From: Baffinella frigidus
Lineage: Eukaryota > Cryptophyceae > Cryptomonadales > Baffinellaceae
Direction: 5' to 3'
NCBI GenBank assembly: GCA_026770585.1
Contig: MU646715.1
Coordinates: 39,428-50,025, forward strand
Length of the DNA stretch: 10,598 nucleotides
Below, one piece after another: positions 4,756 to 10,339 of this stretch. Numbering within the stretch: position 1 is the stretch's first letter; each line of letters begins with the position of its first letter. Position numbers and translations under genes: made by a program. The notes under the pieces were generated by a model. It made no database searches and was not told where the DNA came from. It saw only the letters and a program-made list of their open reading frames with translations.

Positions 4756-7700
4756 CTGCGGTGGAAACCGCGCGCGTGAGCGAATTGCGTTCATTGGGGC
4801 GTCCGAATGGAAATTTGGGATGCCGTACGTGATTACTTCGGGGAGTAAAATTTGCAATAAGGACGCCCTGATTAATTGGCGGCGGGGGATGCACGGGAGG
4901 AAGCCCACTGTGAATCCCCGCCACCCCTGCGGATGCCAGATCATTAGCATCTCAGACACTTCCTCGGTGGGGGTGCATACATGGTGGCCGTGGTGGTAGT
5001 CATAAAGGTCTCTCTCATTAACAGCGAAGTTTCCACCCCTGCGGTGGAAACCCTGGAACAGCCCCGCCGGCAGGCTCGTGAACGCCCGCGTGACCGGTCA
5101 CGCGGACGCCGAAGCCAACTGTCCGAGGTGACTGCCTTGCGTGTTCCTAGCACCCCAAGGTGCACTGTGAACGAATGGCGTACTGGGGTACCTCGCTCAT
5201 AAGAAACCTCCCCCCCCCAGGACCCTACAGTAGGCCTATGTCTAGGGCCCTATGGTTGTCCTAGGGGGGTGGACGGATTCCTATGAGCCAGGTACCCCTG
5301 TACAGGGTTACCTCGCTCATCAGGAGGCGCACCCCCCCAGGACCACTGCATGACTTTAGGTATAGGCCTACTGTGGTCCTAGGGGGTGGGGCGCTCCTTT
5401 TGAGCAGGGTACCCCTGTAGGGGAGACCAAGTTTCAATTAGGAAACCCTAATTAGTTGGTGGCGGAGGATGCACGGGAGGACGGCAGTTTAGTCAACCTG
5501 AGCGCGGAAGATGCTTTTTTTCGCACACCCCCAGCCGTTCTTCTAGCTCTGCCTCACTCGGGTTGACTGACTACTCTTAAGTCGGCACTCCACTTTTGTG
5601 GTACAAATCTGTCAATTTTCGAGCGAACCAGGACCCGGTCTCACCAATTTGGGGAGACCAAATAATGACGGAGAAGAAGAAAAACCTGGACACGGAAGAT
5701 GCTTTTGGCGCACTCCCAGCCGTTGTTGTGAAGCGTCCCACAAAGCCACCTACTATCTCTGCCTCCGTCTATTTGGTCTCACCCTTTTGGTGAGACCGGG
5801 CTCTTTCCCGCTCTGAAGTTAACGCACTTGTACCACGGACCAAGGATGTCTACTTGAGAATAGTCTGCTAACCCACCTGGGTGCGGAAGATGATTTTGGC
5901 GCACTCCCAGCCGTTCTTGTACAGCGGCGGGTGCACATCCGGCGCCGTCTGCGTTTGAGGTTGAGAGTTCAGGTGTAGGGTTAGGCTTTAGGGTGTTTCG
6001 CCCGGCGGCGTCTGCGCACAGCACCATATCCGTCAAATTATTGGGGGGGAAACGCCAACAAATCAACTCCAATTCATTTGGAGTTTATAGTAGACTATTT
6101 GGAGTTGATCATAAACTCGAATTTATTTGGAATTCTAATAAATTGCAATTTGGTTTGTAAAAGAAAAGGAGAATACAACTTCTAGTAGTCGTTCGTGTGG
6201 TACACACGATGAAAAGATTTCGAAAGGGTGTGGCGCACTCCCAGCTGTTCTTGTAGAGCGGCGGGTGAACGTCCGCCGCCGGCTCGCAGTGGAACGGGAT
6301 TTAGCGCAATCGATCAGGTGTAATCTCATCCGGATCAGTATTCCTCGGGAATACTCGGCGCGATTACATCGAGGCGCGGCTGGTTTGGGGTTTGGGGTCT
6401 GGGGTTTGGGGTTTGGGGTTTGGGGTTTGAAGTTTGGGGTTTGGAGTTTGGAGGTTGGGGTTTGGGGTTTCGGGGTGAGTGTTCAGGGTGTGGGGTTACC
6501 GCAGCAGCCTACGGAATCCCGAAATGAGGTGGATGCCGTAACTAGGGTGTGCAACCCCAGTTCAGTGCGATACAGTTGGAGTTTCGGGTTTCGGGTTTCG
6601 GGGTTGCCTGCAGGCGGTTCTTGATGACGTCTGAGACCCTAAACCCGAATCCCGTAACCTCAAACCCGAAACCCTAAACTTTCAGGGTTTCGGGACGGAC
6701 ACGCACCCGCAGGCGGTTCTAGACGACGTCGAGGGGGGTAGGTTGACGCCAGAATTAGGTCGTCCACCCTGAACGAGCTGAAATTTACCGCCGATTTTCG
6801 GCATTCGGTAAGGAATACGAGAGGGTTTGAGGTTTACAGTTTAGGTACCGCCTGCCCGTAGCCCCTACTCGTGTCTTTGCCAAGAGCCATCTTTGACGGT
6901 TCTTGGGTTCGGGTTTCGGGTGTGGGCTTTGGGGTTTCGGCGTGCCTGTAGGCGGTTCTTGATGACGTCGAGGGGGTAGCAGCTCAGCCAGTAGCTGAAC
7001 CCCGCCGCCGCGCCTGCAACATCATACTGGTCAAATATTGTGGTCAAACTGCTTCGAATCCCGCCGCCGCACCTAAGAAAGAGGAGGCCAAGTTTAGGGC
7101 TCAAAGTCTAGGGTCTCGGGACCAGGGTCGAGGGTTCAGGGTTTAGGGGTGAGGGCTCAGCAGCTGAATCCCGCCGCCGCACCTGAGACAGAGGGTAGGC
7201 CACAAGTCAATTTAGTACTAGAAATTCTTGGATTCTCTCCGAAAGTGGGCGATTGGTGGTACACACAGACCCTACACCCAGAAGCCTACTAGGGTAAGGT
7301 GATGACGTCGGGGGGGTAGCAGCTCAGCCAGTAGCTGAACCCCGCCGCCGCACCTGAAAAAAATCATACTGAAAAAAGCATACTGGTCAAACATTCTGGT
7401 CAAACTACTTCCAGAGGCGGGCCTGTCTATCCCGAGGCGGGCCTGCTCCGTACGGTTCTACCCCAACCCCCAACCCCGAAACCCTACTTAGGGTTTGTGG
7501 TTAGGATTGCGGTTTGGGGTTTAGGGTGCAGGGTGCAGGGTTTAGAGTTTGGGGCTGAGGGCTTAGGGTTTAGGGTTTAGGGTTTAGGGTTTAGGGTTCA
7601 GGGTTCAGGGTTTAGGGTTTAGGGTTTAGGATGGGGCAGGACCGCAGAGCACCGACGCGCCTATCGACTGCGCCAACGACCGCCCCCCTGGTTTGGGGTT

Positions 7701-10213
7701 GAGGGTTTGTGGTTTGTGGTTTGTGGTTTGTGGTTTGTGGTTTGTGGTTTGGGGTGGGGTTTGGGGTTCAGGGTTTGGGGTTTGGGGTTTGGGGTTTGGG
7801 GCTCGGGGTTTAGAGTTTGGTGTTTGGTGTTTGGTGTTTAGGGCCTAGGGTTCAGGGTTCAGGGTTCAGGGTTCAGGGTTCAGTGTTTAGGGTTTAGGGT
7901 TTTTGGTTCAGGGTTTATGGTTCAAGGTGTACCGCTGGATCCCGAGGTGAGGCCAAGTTGTTTCCGACACAGCTCATACGTCCCGAAGTAAGCCCAGTTG
8001 CTCATCCTGGTGCAGGGCGACGCCATGTCACAAGTTGCGAACGCGACGTTTCGTGCTCAAAGTCTTTCGTGGTACAGATGAACATTATTTTGCCCAGAAA
8101 TGGCTCAAAGGGCTAGACTTCTGGCTCCGGCACAGCTCATATGTCCCGAAGTAGGCCCAGTTGCTCATCATGTCCCACCCCCCAATATCAGCCCCGAAAT
8201 CGCAAATCCCCGAAAACACCTTGTGCCACGCAAAAGTCGTTTAAGTCTGGTGCCACGAAGCAGCCACTTTTGGATAGAGACAAGGATTTCCCGGTAGCAA
8301 GTTGACTTTTAAGGTGAGCCCAAGTTGTTTCCGGCACAGCTCATACGTCCGGAAGTAGGAATGGTTGCTCATCCTGCCGGAGTAGCGTTTCGGGTTTAGG
8401 GATAAGGGTTGAGTGTTTGGGGATCAAGAGATAGGGTCTAGGGCAAAGGGTTGAGGGTTTAGGGTTTAAGGTTTAGGGGTTAGGGTTCAGGGTTCAGGGT
8501 TCAAACAGGCGGTACAGGCCGCGTCAAACATGAACCCTGAACCCTAACCCCTAAACCTTAAACCCTAAACCCTCAACCCTTTGCCCTAGACCCTATCTCT
8601 TGATCCCTAGACCCTATCTCGAGCCCTAGACCCTATCTCTTGAAGGATCTGTTCCAATTCCAGTACAACACGTGGATCGCAAACACTAGCTCTGCCTGAG
8701 TTAATCTGGTCTCCTCGTTTCGAGGAGACCGAAACTTGATTTCCCTTCATTTTGGAACAAATTCATCAAGTTTCAGTATGAAAACGACCAGTCAACCCGA
8801 CTGAGGCAGAGCTGGACATTGATATAGGGCACATTCAGAGAGCGATGAGCGTCCAACTCCGGCACAGACCCCGCCAGACGCCTAACCAGGCTTCGGTAAG
8901 GACATCCGCAGGAAACCCCCATGCCCCTACGGATGGCCTACCATAAGGCTTATTCACCTCTGGAGAATTCGAGAAATGCTAGGGCGCATTCACTCCTAGG
9001 GTGTTGGAGAAATTGCTTGGTAGTGTGGTAGTGCTGTGTGGGGAGGGCACCTGCAGAGAGCCGTGAGCGTCCAACCCCGGTACAGCCCCCGCCGGACGCC
9101 CAGCGTGCGTACTACCTGTGCTTGAGAGCTTAGGGCTTAGGGGTTAGAGTTGTTTTTGTAAGGTTGGGGGTGTTTCCTGTTTTAAGGTGGAGGACTGTAA
9201 CTGCGGATCGGCTAAGGTTGGTGATTAGGGATTGGGGATTAGGGAGTAAGGGTTAGGGATTCGTGACTCTACATAACAGCGCCAACCGGACACCGGTATA
9301 ACCCCCGCCCAGCGTGCCTGCTGCCTGACGCCCAGCGTGCGTACTACCTGCGGTTTCTGGTTTAGAGTTTCGGGCTTCGGGTTTATGGTTTAGGGCTCAA
9401 GGTGTAGGGTTAAGATTTGAAGGGTGGGGGTGTTTCTTTTTTTTCATGGCGCAGGACTGCACTGCGAAACGGCCAAGGTGAGTGGTTAGGGATTGCGCAC
9501 GGCTGGTGTCGAGGAGGGTTTGGGGTTTGGCATTTAGTGTTTCAGGTTTTGGGTTGAGGGAGTAGGTACAAAACAACCATCATACTGGTATACACGAGAA
9601 ATGCACCCCCATCCAACTTTAAAACCCCTCGATACCAACTTTAAAATCCCGCGTACAACCCCCCCGCCATCCTGGTACAAACGACTTATAAATCACCACC
9701 CCGGGAAAGGCACGCGCGTGCCTGAGGCAGACGATGGGCCCTCCACCAAACCGGGTGTGTCCAACAGGCCCCTCCGTACCAATTTTAAAACCCCTCGGTA
9801 CAAAATCATCACTATCTTGGTACGCACGAGTCCACTTAGCAGCGGCTGAGTCCTTTTTCGCCCGGAAATCCGGGCGAATGTCGGTTGGAATCCAATGTAA
9901 CTGGCTAAGAATCTAGTGCAAATAGTTTAGATGGACTATATCCGTGAAGCCCCCGGTGGCTTCTAAGTGGAACACACGGGAAGACACTGAGGCAGTCGAT
10001 GGACCCTGTAAAGCGGCTCCACCAAACCGGGTGTGTCCAACACATCCCTCCATAACAATTTTAAAACCCCTCGGTACAAACACATCACTATCCTGGTACA
10101 AACGAGTTATACACTGCCACCCCGGGAAAGGCACGCGCCTGTTTGAGGCAGTCGATGGGCCCCGTAAAGCGGCGCGCGTCCCCCGCGCCTCCATACTGAA
10201 TCTGCAGCCGCGC
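4639..10213 (-). CDS. SLC25-type mitochondrial carrier, C-terminal half, six exons
   Basis: Exons, in transcript order: 10139-10213, 9051-9115, 7933-8006, 6946-7013, 5877-5948 and 4639-4755, 471 nt in all (156 codons plus stop). Every junction keeps phase. The product covers most of carrier repeat 2 (RLQIQ, FTGPIDC, GLYRGW, YF.TYELCRK) and all of repeat 3 (YPLDVIKNRLQ, a perfect PxDxxKxRxQ signature, then a G-motif helix and RSVPANAAAF). Such carriers exchange metabolites across the inner mitochondrial membrane. NRLQ-TAP, YWLSCYPLDVIK and PANAAAF resemble the carnitine/acylcarnitine, ornithine and basic amino acid group (SLC25A20/A29/A15), but the substrate cannot be decided from half a protein. 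Repeat 1 and the start codon lie beyond the right edge. Introns are 1,023, 1,044, 919, 997 and 1,121 nt. Whether the gene is expressed is unknown, but one uninterrupted exon set survives among many decayed copies, which suggests selection. Confidence 0.85.
4867..4926 (-). pseudogene. Exon 6 upstream echo (5' part), in frame with exon 6
   Basis: It has an acceptor CATCCGCAG and then GWRGFTVGFLPCIP, nearly base-identical to exon 6. It diverges after PCIP (RRQLIRAS instead of LRSVPAN). The acceptor is 171 bp (57 codons) from that of exon 6 and the frame stays open from here through exon 6 to the TAG, so use of this acceptor would insert 57 residues rather than destroy the protein. Confidence 0.9.
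5032..5052 (-). pseudogene. Exon 6 upstream echo (acceptor only)
   Basis: GGGTTTCCACCGCAG/GGGTGG repeats the intron end and first six exon bases of exon 6, then diverges. The acceptor position (5038) is 112 bp from that of the 4867-4926 copy. Confidence 0.75.
5086..5105. repeat. 20-bp perfect palindrome
   Basis: CCGCGTGACCGGTCACGCGG is its own reverse complement with no loop, within the last intron of the carrier gene. It could be a dimeric protein-binding site or the centre of a decayed foldback. Confidence 0.6.
5181..5300. mobile_element. Foldback MITE-like element, family 1, copy 3
   Basis: Left end TACTGGGGTACCTCGCTCAT, right end ATGAGCCAGGTACCCCTGTA, 120 bp, with core ACCCTACAGTAGGCCTATG and the G-rich side arm TCCTAGGGGGGT opposite CCCCCCCCCAGGA. 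It is immediately followed by copy 4 with no spacer. Confidence 0.8.
5301..5420. mobile_element. Foldback MITE-like element, family 1, copy 4
   Basis: Left end TACAGGGTTACCTCGCTCAT, right end TTTTGAGCAGGGTACCCCTGTAG, 120 bp. The core is rearranged (ACTGCATGACTTTAGGTATAGGCCTACTGTGG), so it is more decayed than copy 3. The two copies abut head to tail, as copies 1 and 2 nearly do at 3854-4000. Confidence 0.75.
5449..5484 (-). pseudogene. Exon 6 echo of the 4867-4926 type
   Basis: In minus sense CGTCCTCCCGTGCATCCTCC followed by GCCACCAACTAATTAGG matches the exon 6 echo at 4867-4926 (which has the CGCCGCCAATTAATCAGG extension), not exon 6 itself. It therefore derives from that echo or shares its ancestor. 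The acceptor part is missing. Confidence 0.75.
5498..5546 (-). pseudogene. Exon 5 downstream echo 2 (3' part with donor)
   Basis: It matches exon 5 from AAGAACGGCTGG through ATCTTCCGC to a CAG/GTTGAC donor. It starts exactly where CTAGCTCTGCC, the end of foldback family 2, stops. The donor (5498) lies 188 bp from that of the next echo (5686). Confidence 0.85.
5598..5837. repeat. Inverted pair of ~80-bp family 2-like segments around an exon 5 echo
   Basis: 5598-5675 and 5757-5837 are homologous in opposite orientation: each joins GTGGTACAA through GAGCG to a CCGGTCTCACC hairpin. The internal hairpins are GGTCTCACC/GGTGAGACC (5776-5798, perfect 9-bp arms) and GGTCTCACC/GGGGAGACC (5638-5660). 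The exon 5 echo 5686-5736 occupies the loop. Confidence 0.75.
5686..5736 (-). pseudogene. Exon 5 downstream echo 1 (3' part with donor)
   Basis: It reads HNNGWECAKSIFRVQ in minus sense against YKNGWECAKIIFRTQ in exon 5, followed by a CAG/GTTTTT donor. The donor is 191 bp from that of exon 5. The 5' eight or nine codons of the exon are absent. Confidence 0.9.
5877..5948 (-). CDS. SLC25 carrier exon 5
   Basis: Seventy-two nt, phase 0 at both ends: acceptor TCAAACGCAG, 24 codons (TAPDVHPPLYKNGWECAKII, then FRTQ), donor GTGGGT. It encodes the matrix loop and short helix of repeat 3 between the PxDxxK helix and the last transmembrane helix. TAP directly after RLQ and the aromatic-x-Asn-Gly before the helix fit acylcarnitine-type carriers. 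It is the only exon here whose first base is A instead of G. Confidence 0.88.
6062..6150. repeat. AT-rich foldback cluster
   Basis: ATCAACTCCAA (6062-6072) pairs perfectly with TTGGAGTTGAT (6099-6109). The inner AACTCCAA/TTGGAGTT hairpin (6065-6085) competes with it, and related words (AATTTATTTGGAATTC) follow. Its base composition is sharply different from the flanks. It may be a small decayed element or an AT-rich matrix-attachment-like site. Confidence 0.7.
6231..6282 (-). pseudogene. Exon 5 upstream echo (5' part)
   Basis: It reads ADVHPPLYKNSWECA in minus sense, matching the first two thirds of exon 5, then diverges (TPFRN) before the donor. The position equivalent to the acceptor is TGCGAG. 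Confidence 0.9.
6383..6488. repeat. GGGTTTG-type 7-bp tract
   Basis: About twelve consecutive GGTTTGG-like heptamers with GGTTTGA and GAGTTTG variants, in the fourth carrier intron. On the transcript strand it is C-rich. Confidence 0.85.
6608..6631 (-). pseudogene. Exon 4 downstream echo 2 (3' part with donor)
   Basis: It reads DVIKNRLQ in minus sense, then the exon end CTGCAG followed by GCAACC. It keeps the same GC-type donor edge as exon 4 (CTACAG/GCACGC). The 5' two thirds are absent. Confidence 0.85.
6664..6694. repeat. Hairpin of telomere-like arms
   Basis: CCCGAAACCCT and AGGGTTTCGGG are 11-bp perfect arms with a 7-nt loop, marking a switch in tract polarity. Confidence 0.65.
6708..6742 (-). 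pseudogene. Exon 4 downstream echo 1 (3' part)
   Basis: In minus sense it matches TACCCCCTCGACGTC through AACCGCCTGC of exon 4 with point changes that create a TAG in place of the conserved Lys. The edge has become GGTGCGTG. Confidence 0.8.
6946..7013 (-). CDS. SLC25 carrier exon 4
   Basis: Sixty-eight nt. The acceptor GATGTTGCAG is followed by GC, which completes the Gly codon begun in exon 3, then come 22 codons (AAAGFSYWLSC, then YPLDVIKNRLQ), ending phase 0 at CAG/GCACGC, a GC donor. This is the first transmembrane helix of repeat 3 with a complete PxDxxKxRxQ carrier signature. No GT lies at a position that would keep phase with exon 5, which supports a GC-AG intron. Confidence 0.9.
7055..7072 (-). 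pseudogene. Exon 4 upstream echo 1 (acceptor and first bases)
   Basis: TTTCTTAG/GTGCGGCGGCGGGATTC repeats the start of exon 4. The acceptor is 59 bp upstream of the real one. Confidence 0.75.
7155..7182 (-). pseudogene. Exon 4 upstream echo 2 (5' part)
   Basis: CTGTCTCAG/GTGCGGCGGCGGGATTCAGC continues through GCTGAGC with a short deletion relative to exon 4, then diverges. The sequence just upstream (about 7190-7265) resembles that upstream of the exon 1 echo at 10336. Confidence 0.8.
7300..7353 (-). pseudogene. Exon 4 upstream echo 3 (longest, 5' part)
   Basis: It has a good acceptor (TTTTTTTCAG), then exon 4 almost intact through YWLSCYPPDVI (Leu changed to Pro inside the signature), stopping before KNRLQ. 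Homology continues upstream of the acceptor: 7379-7413 matches 7023-7057 (CATACTGGTCAAA..ATT.TGGTCAAACT), so intron and exon edge were copied as one piece of about 110 bp. Confidence 0.9.
7466..7640. repeat. Best TTTAGGG run of the window
   Basis: At 7563-7630 there are near-perfect consecutive GGGTTTA heptamers interrupted by two GGGTTCA units. This is the most telomere-like sequence here but it is bounded by unique sequence on both sides, so it is interstitial. It lies in the third carrier intron. Confidence 0.9.
7690..7930. repeat. Mosaic of homogenised heptamer variants
   Basis: Blocks of a single variant follow each other: GGTTTGT repeated about seven times (about 7703-7749), GGTTTGG (about 7770-7800), then GGTTTGGT, then GGTTCAG five times (about 7850-7881), then GGTTTAG. 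The boundaries are sharp, which points to local slippage or unequal exchange of single units. Confidence 0.85.
7933..8006 (-). CDS. SLC25 carrier exon 3
   Basis: Seventy-four nt. The acceptor CTGCACCAG is followed by G, which completes the AGG codon from exon 2, then MSNWAYFGTYELCRKQLG and LTSGSS, leaving one G before the GTACAC donor at 7932. This is the end of repeat 2, with the YELCRK cytoplasmic-gate-type motif and the start of the loop to repeat 3. The usual Pro before the Y-F pair is replaced by Asn/Trp. The loop to exon 4 is short for the family. Confidence 0.85.
8037..8130. repeat. Dispersed ~95-bp repeat, copy 1
   Basis: It aligns with 10217-10315 in the same orientation: ACG(C/A)GACGTTTCG, TTTCGTGGTACA, CATTATT, AATGGCTC and GCTAGACTT occur in both in the same order. 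It lies just upstream, in transcript sense, of exon 3, whereas its partner lies just upstream of exon 1. Confidence 0.75.
8127..8169 (-). pseudogene. Exon 3 upstream echo 1 (5' part)
   Basis: It reads MSNWAYFGTYELCR in minus sense with only silent differences, then diverges. The acceptor is lost (ACATG instead of CCAG). It is equivalent to a duplication offset of 163 bp. Confidence 0.9.
8309..8373 (-). pseudogene. Exon 3 upstream echo 2 (5' part)
   Basis: The acceptor-like CCGGCAG is followed by MSNHSYFRTYELCRKQLGLT, longer than echo 1 but with three residue changes. It lacks the exon's last ~10 bases and donor. Offset from echo 1 is about 204 bp. Confidence 0.9.
8421..8606. repeat. Perfect 76-bp inverted repeat
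   Basis: 8421-8496 is, by my reading, an exact reverse complement of 8531-8606, with a 34-nt loop (8497-8530) containing CAGGCGGTACAGGCC. The arms run from GGATCAAGAGATAGGGTCTA into telomere-like heptamers. The right arm is followed by three tandem copies of CCCTAGACCCTATCTC (8584-8643). It lies in the second carrier intron and would form a long hairpin in the pre-mRNA. Confidence 0.93.
8685..8815. mobile_element. Foldback MITE-like element, family 2
   Basis: The ends are CTAGCTCTGCCTGAGTTAAT at the left and GTCAACCCGACTGAGGCAGA plus GCTGG at the right, inverted with a few mismatches. Nested inside are a perfect GGTCTCCTCG/CGAGGAGACC hairpin (8708-8730) and GAAACTTGAT/ATCAAGTTTC arms (8731-8774). 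The same end word occurs at 5543-5567. It has no reading frame. Confidence 0.75.
8826..8884 (-). pseudogene. Exon 2 downstream echo (3' part)
   Basis: It reads GVWRGLCRSWTLIAL in minus sense against GVRRGLYRGWTLTAL in exon 2. The exon edge GCAG/GTGCCC has become GAATGTGCCC, which removes the donor and gives a stop. The first five codons of the exon are missing. Confidence 0.88.
9051..9115 (-). CDS. SLC25 carrier exon 2
   Basis: Sixty-five nt. Acceptor AAGCACAG, then 21 codons and AG (VVRTLGVRRGLYRGWTLTAL, then C and a split Arg), donor GTGCCC. GLYRGW is the conserved Gly-x-aromatic-x-Gly turn before the second helix of carrier repeat 2; WTLTAL-(C)R is the start of that helix. The phase-2 end fits exon 3. 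Confidence 0.9.
9122..9260. repeat. Degenerate TTTAGGG-like tract
   Basis: GGGCTTAGGGGTTAGAG and GGGATTGGGGATTAGGG variants alternate with a GTTTTTGTAAGGTTGGGGGTGTTTC segment that recurs at 9411-9445 with AGGACTG..CTGCG following, so the flanks of exon 2 and its upstream echo share intron sequence. Confidence 0.75.
9286..9347 (-). pseudogene. Exon 2 upstream echo (5' part)
   Basis: Acceptor CCGCAG, then VVRTLGVR exactly as in exon 2, then an internal duplication of about 20 bp and decay (only GGGGGTTATACCGGTGTCCG recalls GGGLYRG). The frame is lost. The acceptor offset is 232 bp. Confidence 0.88.
9500..9560. repeat. Short GGGTTTGG-type tract
   Basis: A few degenerate heptamers (GAGGGTTTGGGGTTTGGC, GTGTTTCAGGTTTTGGGTTGAGGG) in the first carrier intron. 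Confidence 0.7.
9721..9750 (-). pseudogene. Exon 1 downstream echo 2 (3' part)
   Basis: In minus sense GGGCCCATCGTCTGCCTCAG corresponds to GPIDCLKQ of exon 1 with Asp changed to Val and the CAAA bases lost. It is followed by GCACGCGCGTGCC, as at the exon 1 donor. Confidence 0.82.
9988..10020 (-). pseudogene. Exon 1 downstream echo 1 (3' part)
   Basis: It reads RFTGSIDCL in minus sense, followed by AGTGTC in place of AAACAG/GCGCGTG. The 5' half of the exon (ARLQIQ and the Gly-rich loop) is absent. Confidence 0.87.
10139..10213 (-). CDS. SLC25 carrier exon 1 of those in the window
   Basis: Seventy-five nt, phase 0 at both ends: acceptor CGTTGTGCAG, then ARLQIQYGGAGDAR and RFTGPIDCLKQ, then a GC donor (CAG/GCGCGT). 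This is the matrix loop and short helix of carrier repeat 2. RLQIQ is the end of the PxxxxKxxLQ signature whose beginning must lie in the next exon to the right, outside the window. Tyr/Phe-Thr-Gly-x-x-Asp-Cys is the hallmark of this loop. Confidence 0.88.
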
Positions 10214-10216
10214 CTG

Positions 10217-10315
10217 CACAACGCAACGTTTCGCTCTTTACACGTGTTTCGTGGTACAACTTCCACATTATTGCGCCGGTCAATGGCTCCAAAAGCTAGA
10301 CTTTTGCCGCCTCCG
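10217..10315. repeat. Dispersed ~95-bp repeat, copy 2
   Basis: It matches 8037-8130 and sits against the acceptor of exon 1, between that exon and its first upstream echo. The same relative position beside exon 3 suggests that different introns share 3'-end sequence. Confidence 0.75.
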
Positions 10316-10336
10316 TACTAGATCTGCAACCCGCGC
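10306..10336 (-). pseudogene. Exon 1 upstream echo 1 (5' part)
   Basis: CCGGCAG/GCGCGGGTTGCAGATCTAG and GTACGGAGGCG match the exon 1 start with a one-base insertion that breaks the frame. The acceptor is 123 bp from that of exon 1. Confidence 0.85.
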
Positions 10337-10339
10337 CTG

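Larger units (their letters stand above)
9600..10137. repeat. Diverged tandem repeat of intron 1 sequence
   Basis: Words recur in order: a TTTTAAAACCCCTCGGTACAA block (9611-9635, 9783-9803, 10059-10080), ATCCTGGTACAAACGA-like (9668, 9814, 10090), CCACCCCGGGAAAGGCACGC (9695 and 10117) and CTCCACCAAACCGGGTGTGT (9741 and 10017). The extra 9832-9970 segment interrupts the series and holds a perfect CGCCCGGA/TCCGGGCG hairpin (9860-9877). The units carry exon 1 echoes along with the intron. Confidence 0.8.

Noticed and set aside
4639-4959. A single-exon 106-residue gene starting at 4959
   Set aside because: Only its last 38 residues and a duplicated 14-residue piece are carrier-like; the rest is intron that happens to be open.
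7563-7630. True telomere
   Set aside because: The TTTAGGG run is short, degenerate and bounded by unique sequence and exons on both sides, so it is interstitial.
7640-7690. tRNA gene
   Set aside because: The unique patch in the heptamer tract does not form a cloverleaf and lacks A- and B-box consensus.
8095-8120. Dinoflagellate spliced-leader relic near AAATGGCTCAAAG
   Set aside because: It shares only a short word with the known leader and lacks the rest, so it does not support lineage assignment.
9600-10137. CRISPR-like array
   Set aside because: The repeats are long, diverged and unevenly spaced, with no constant-length spacers, and the setting is eukaryotic.
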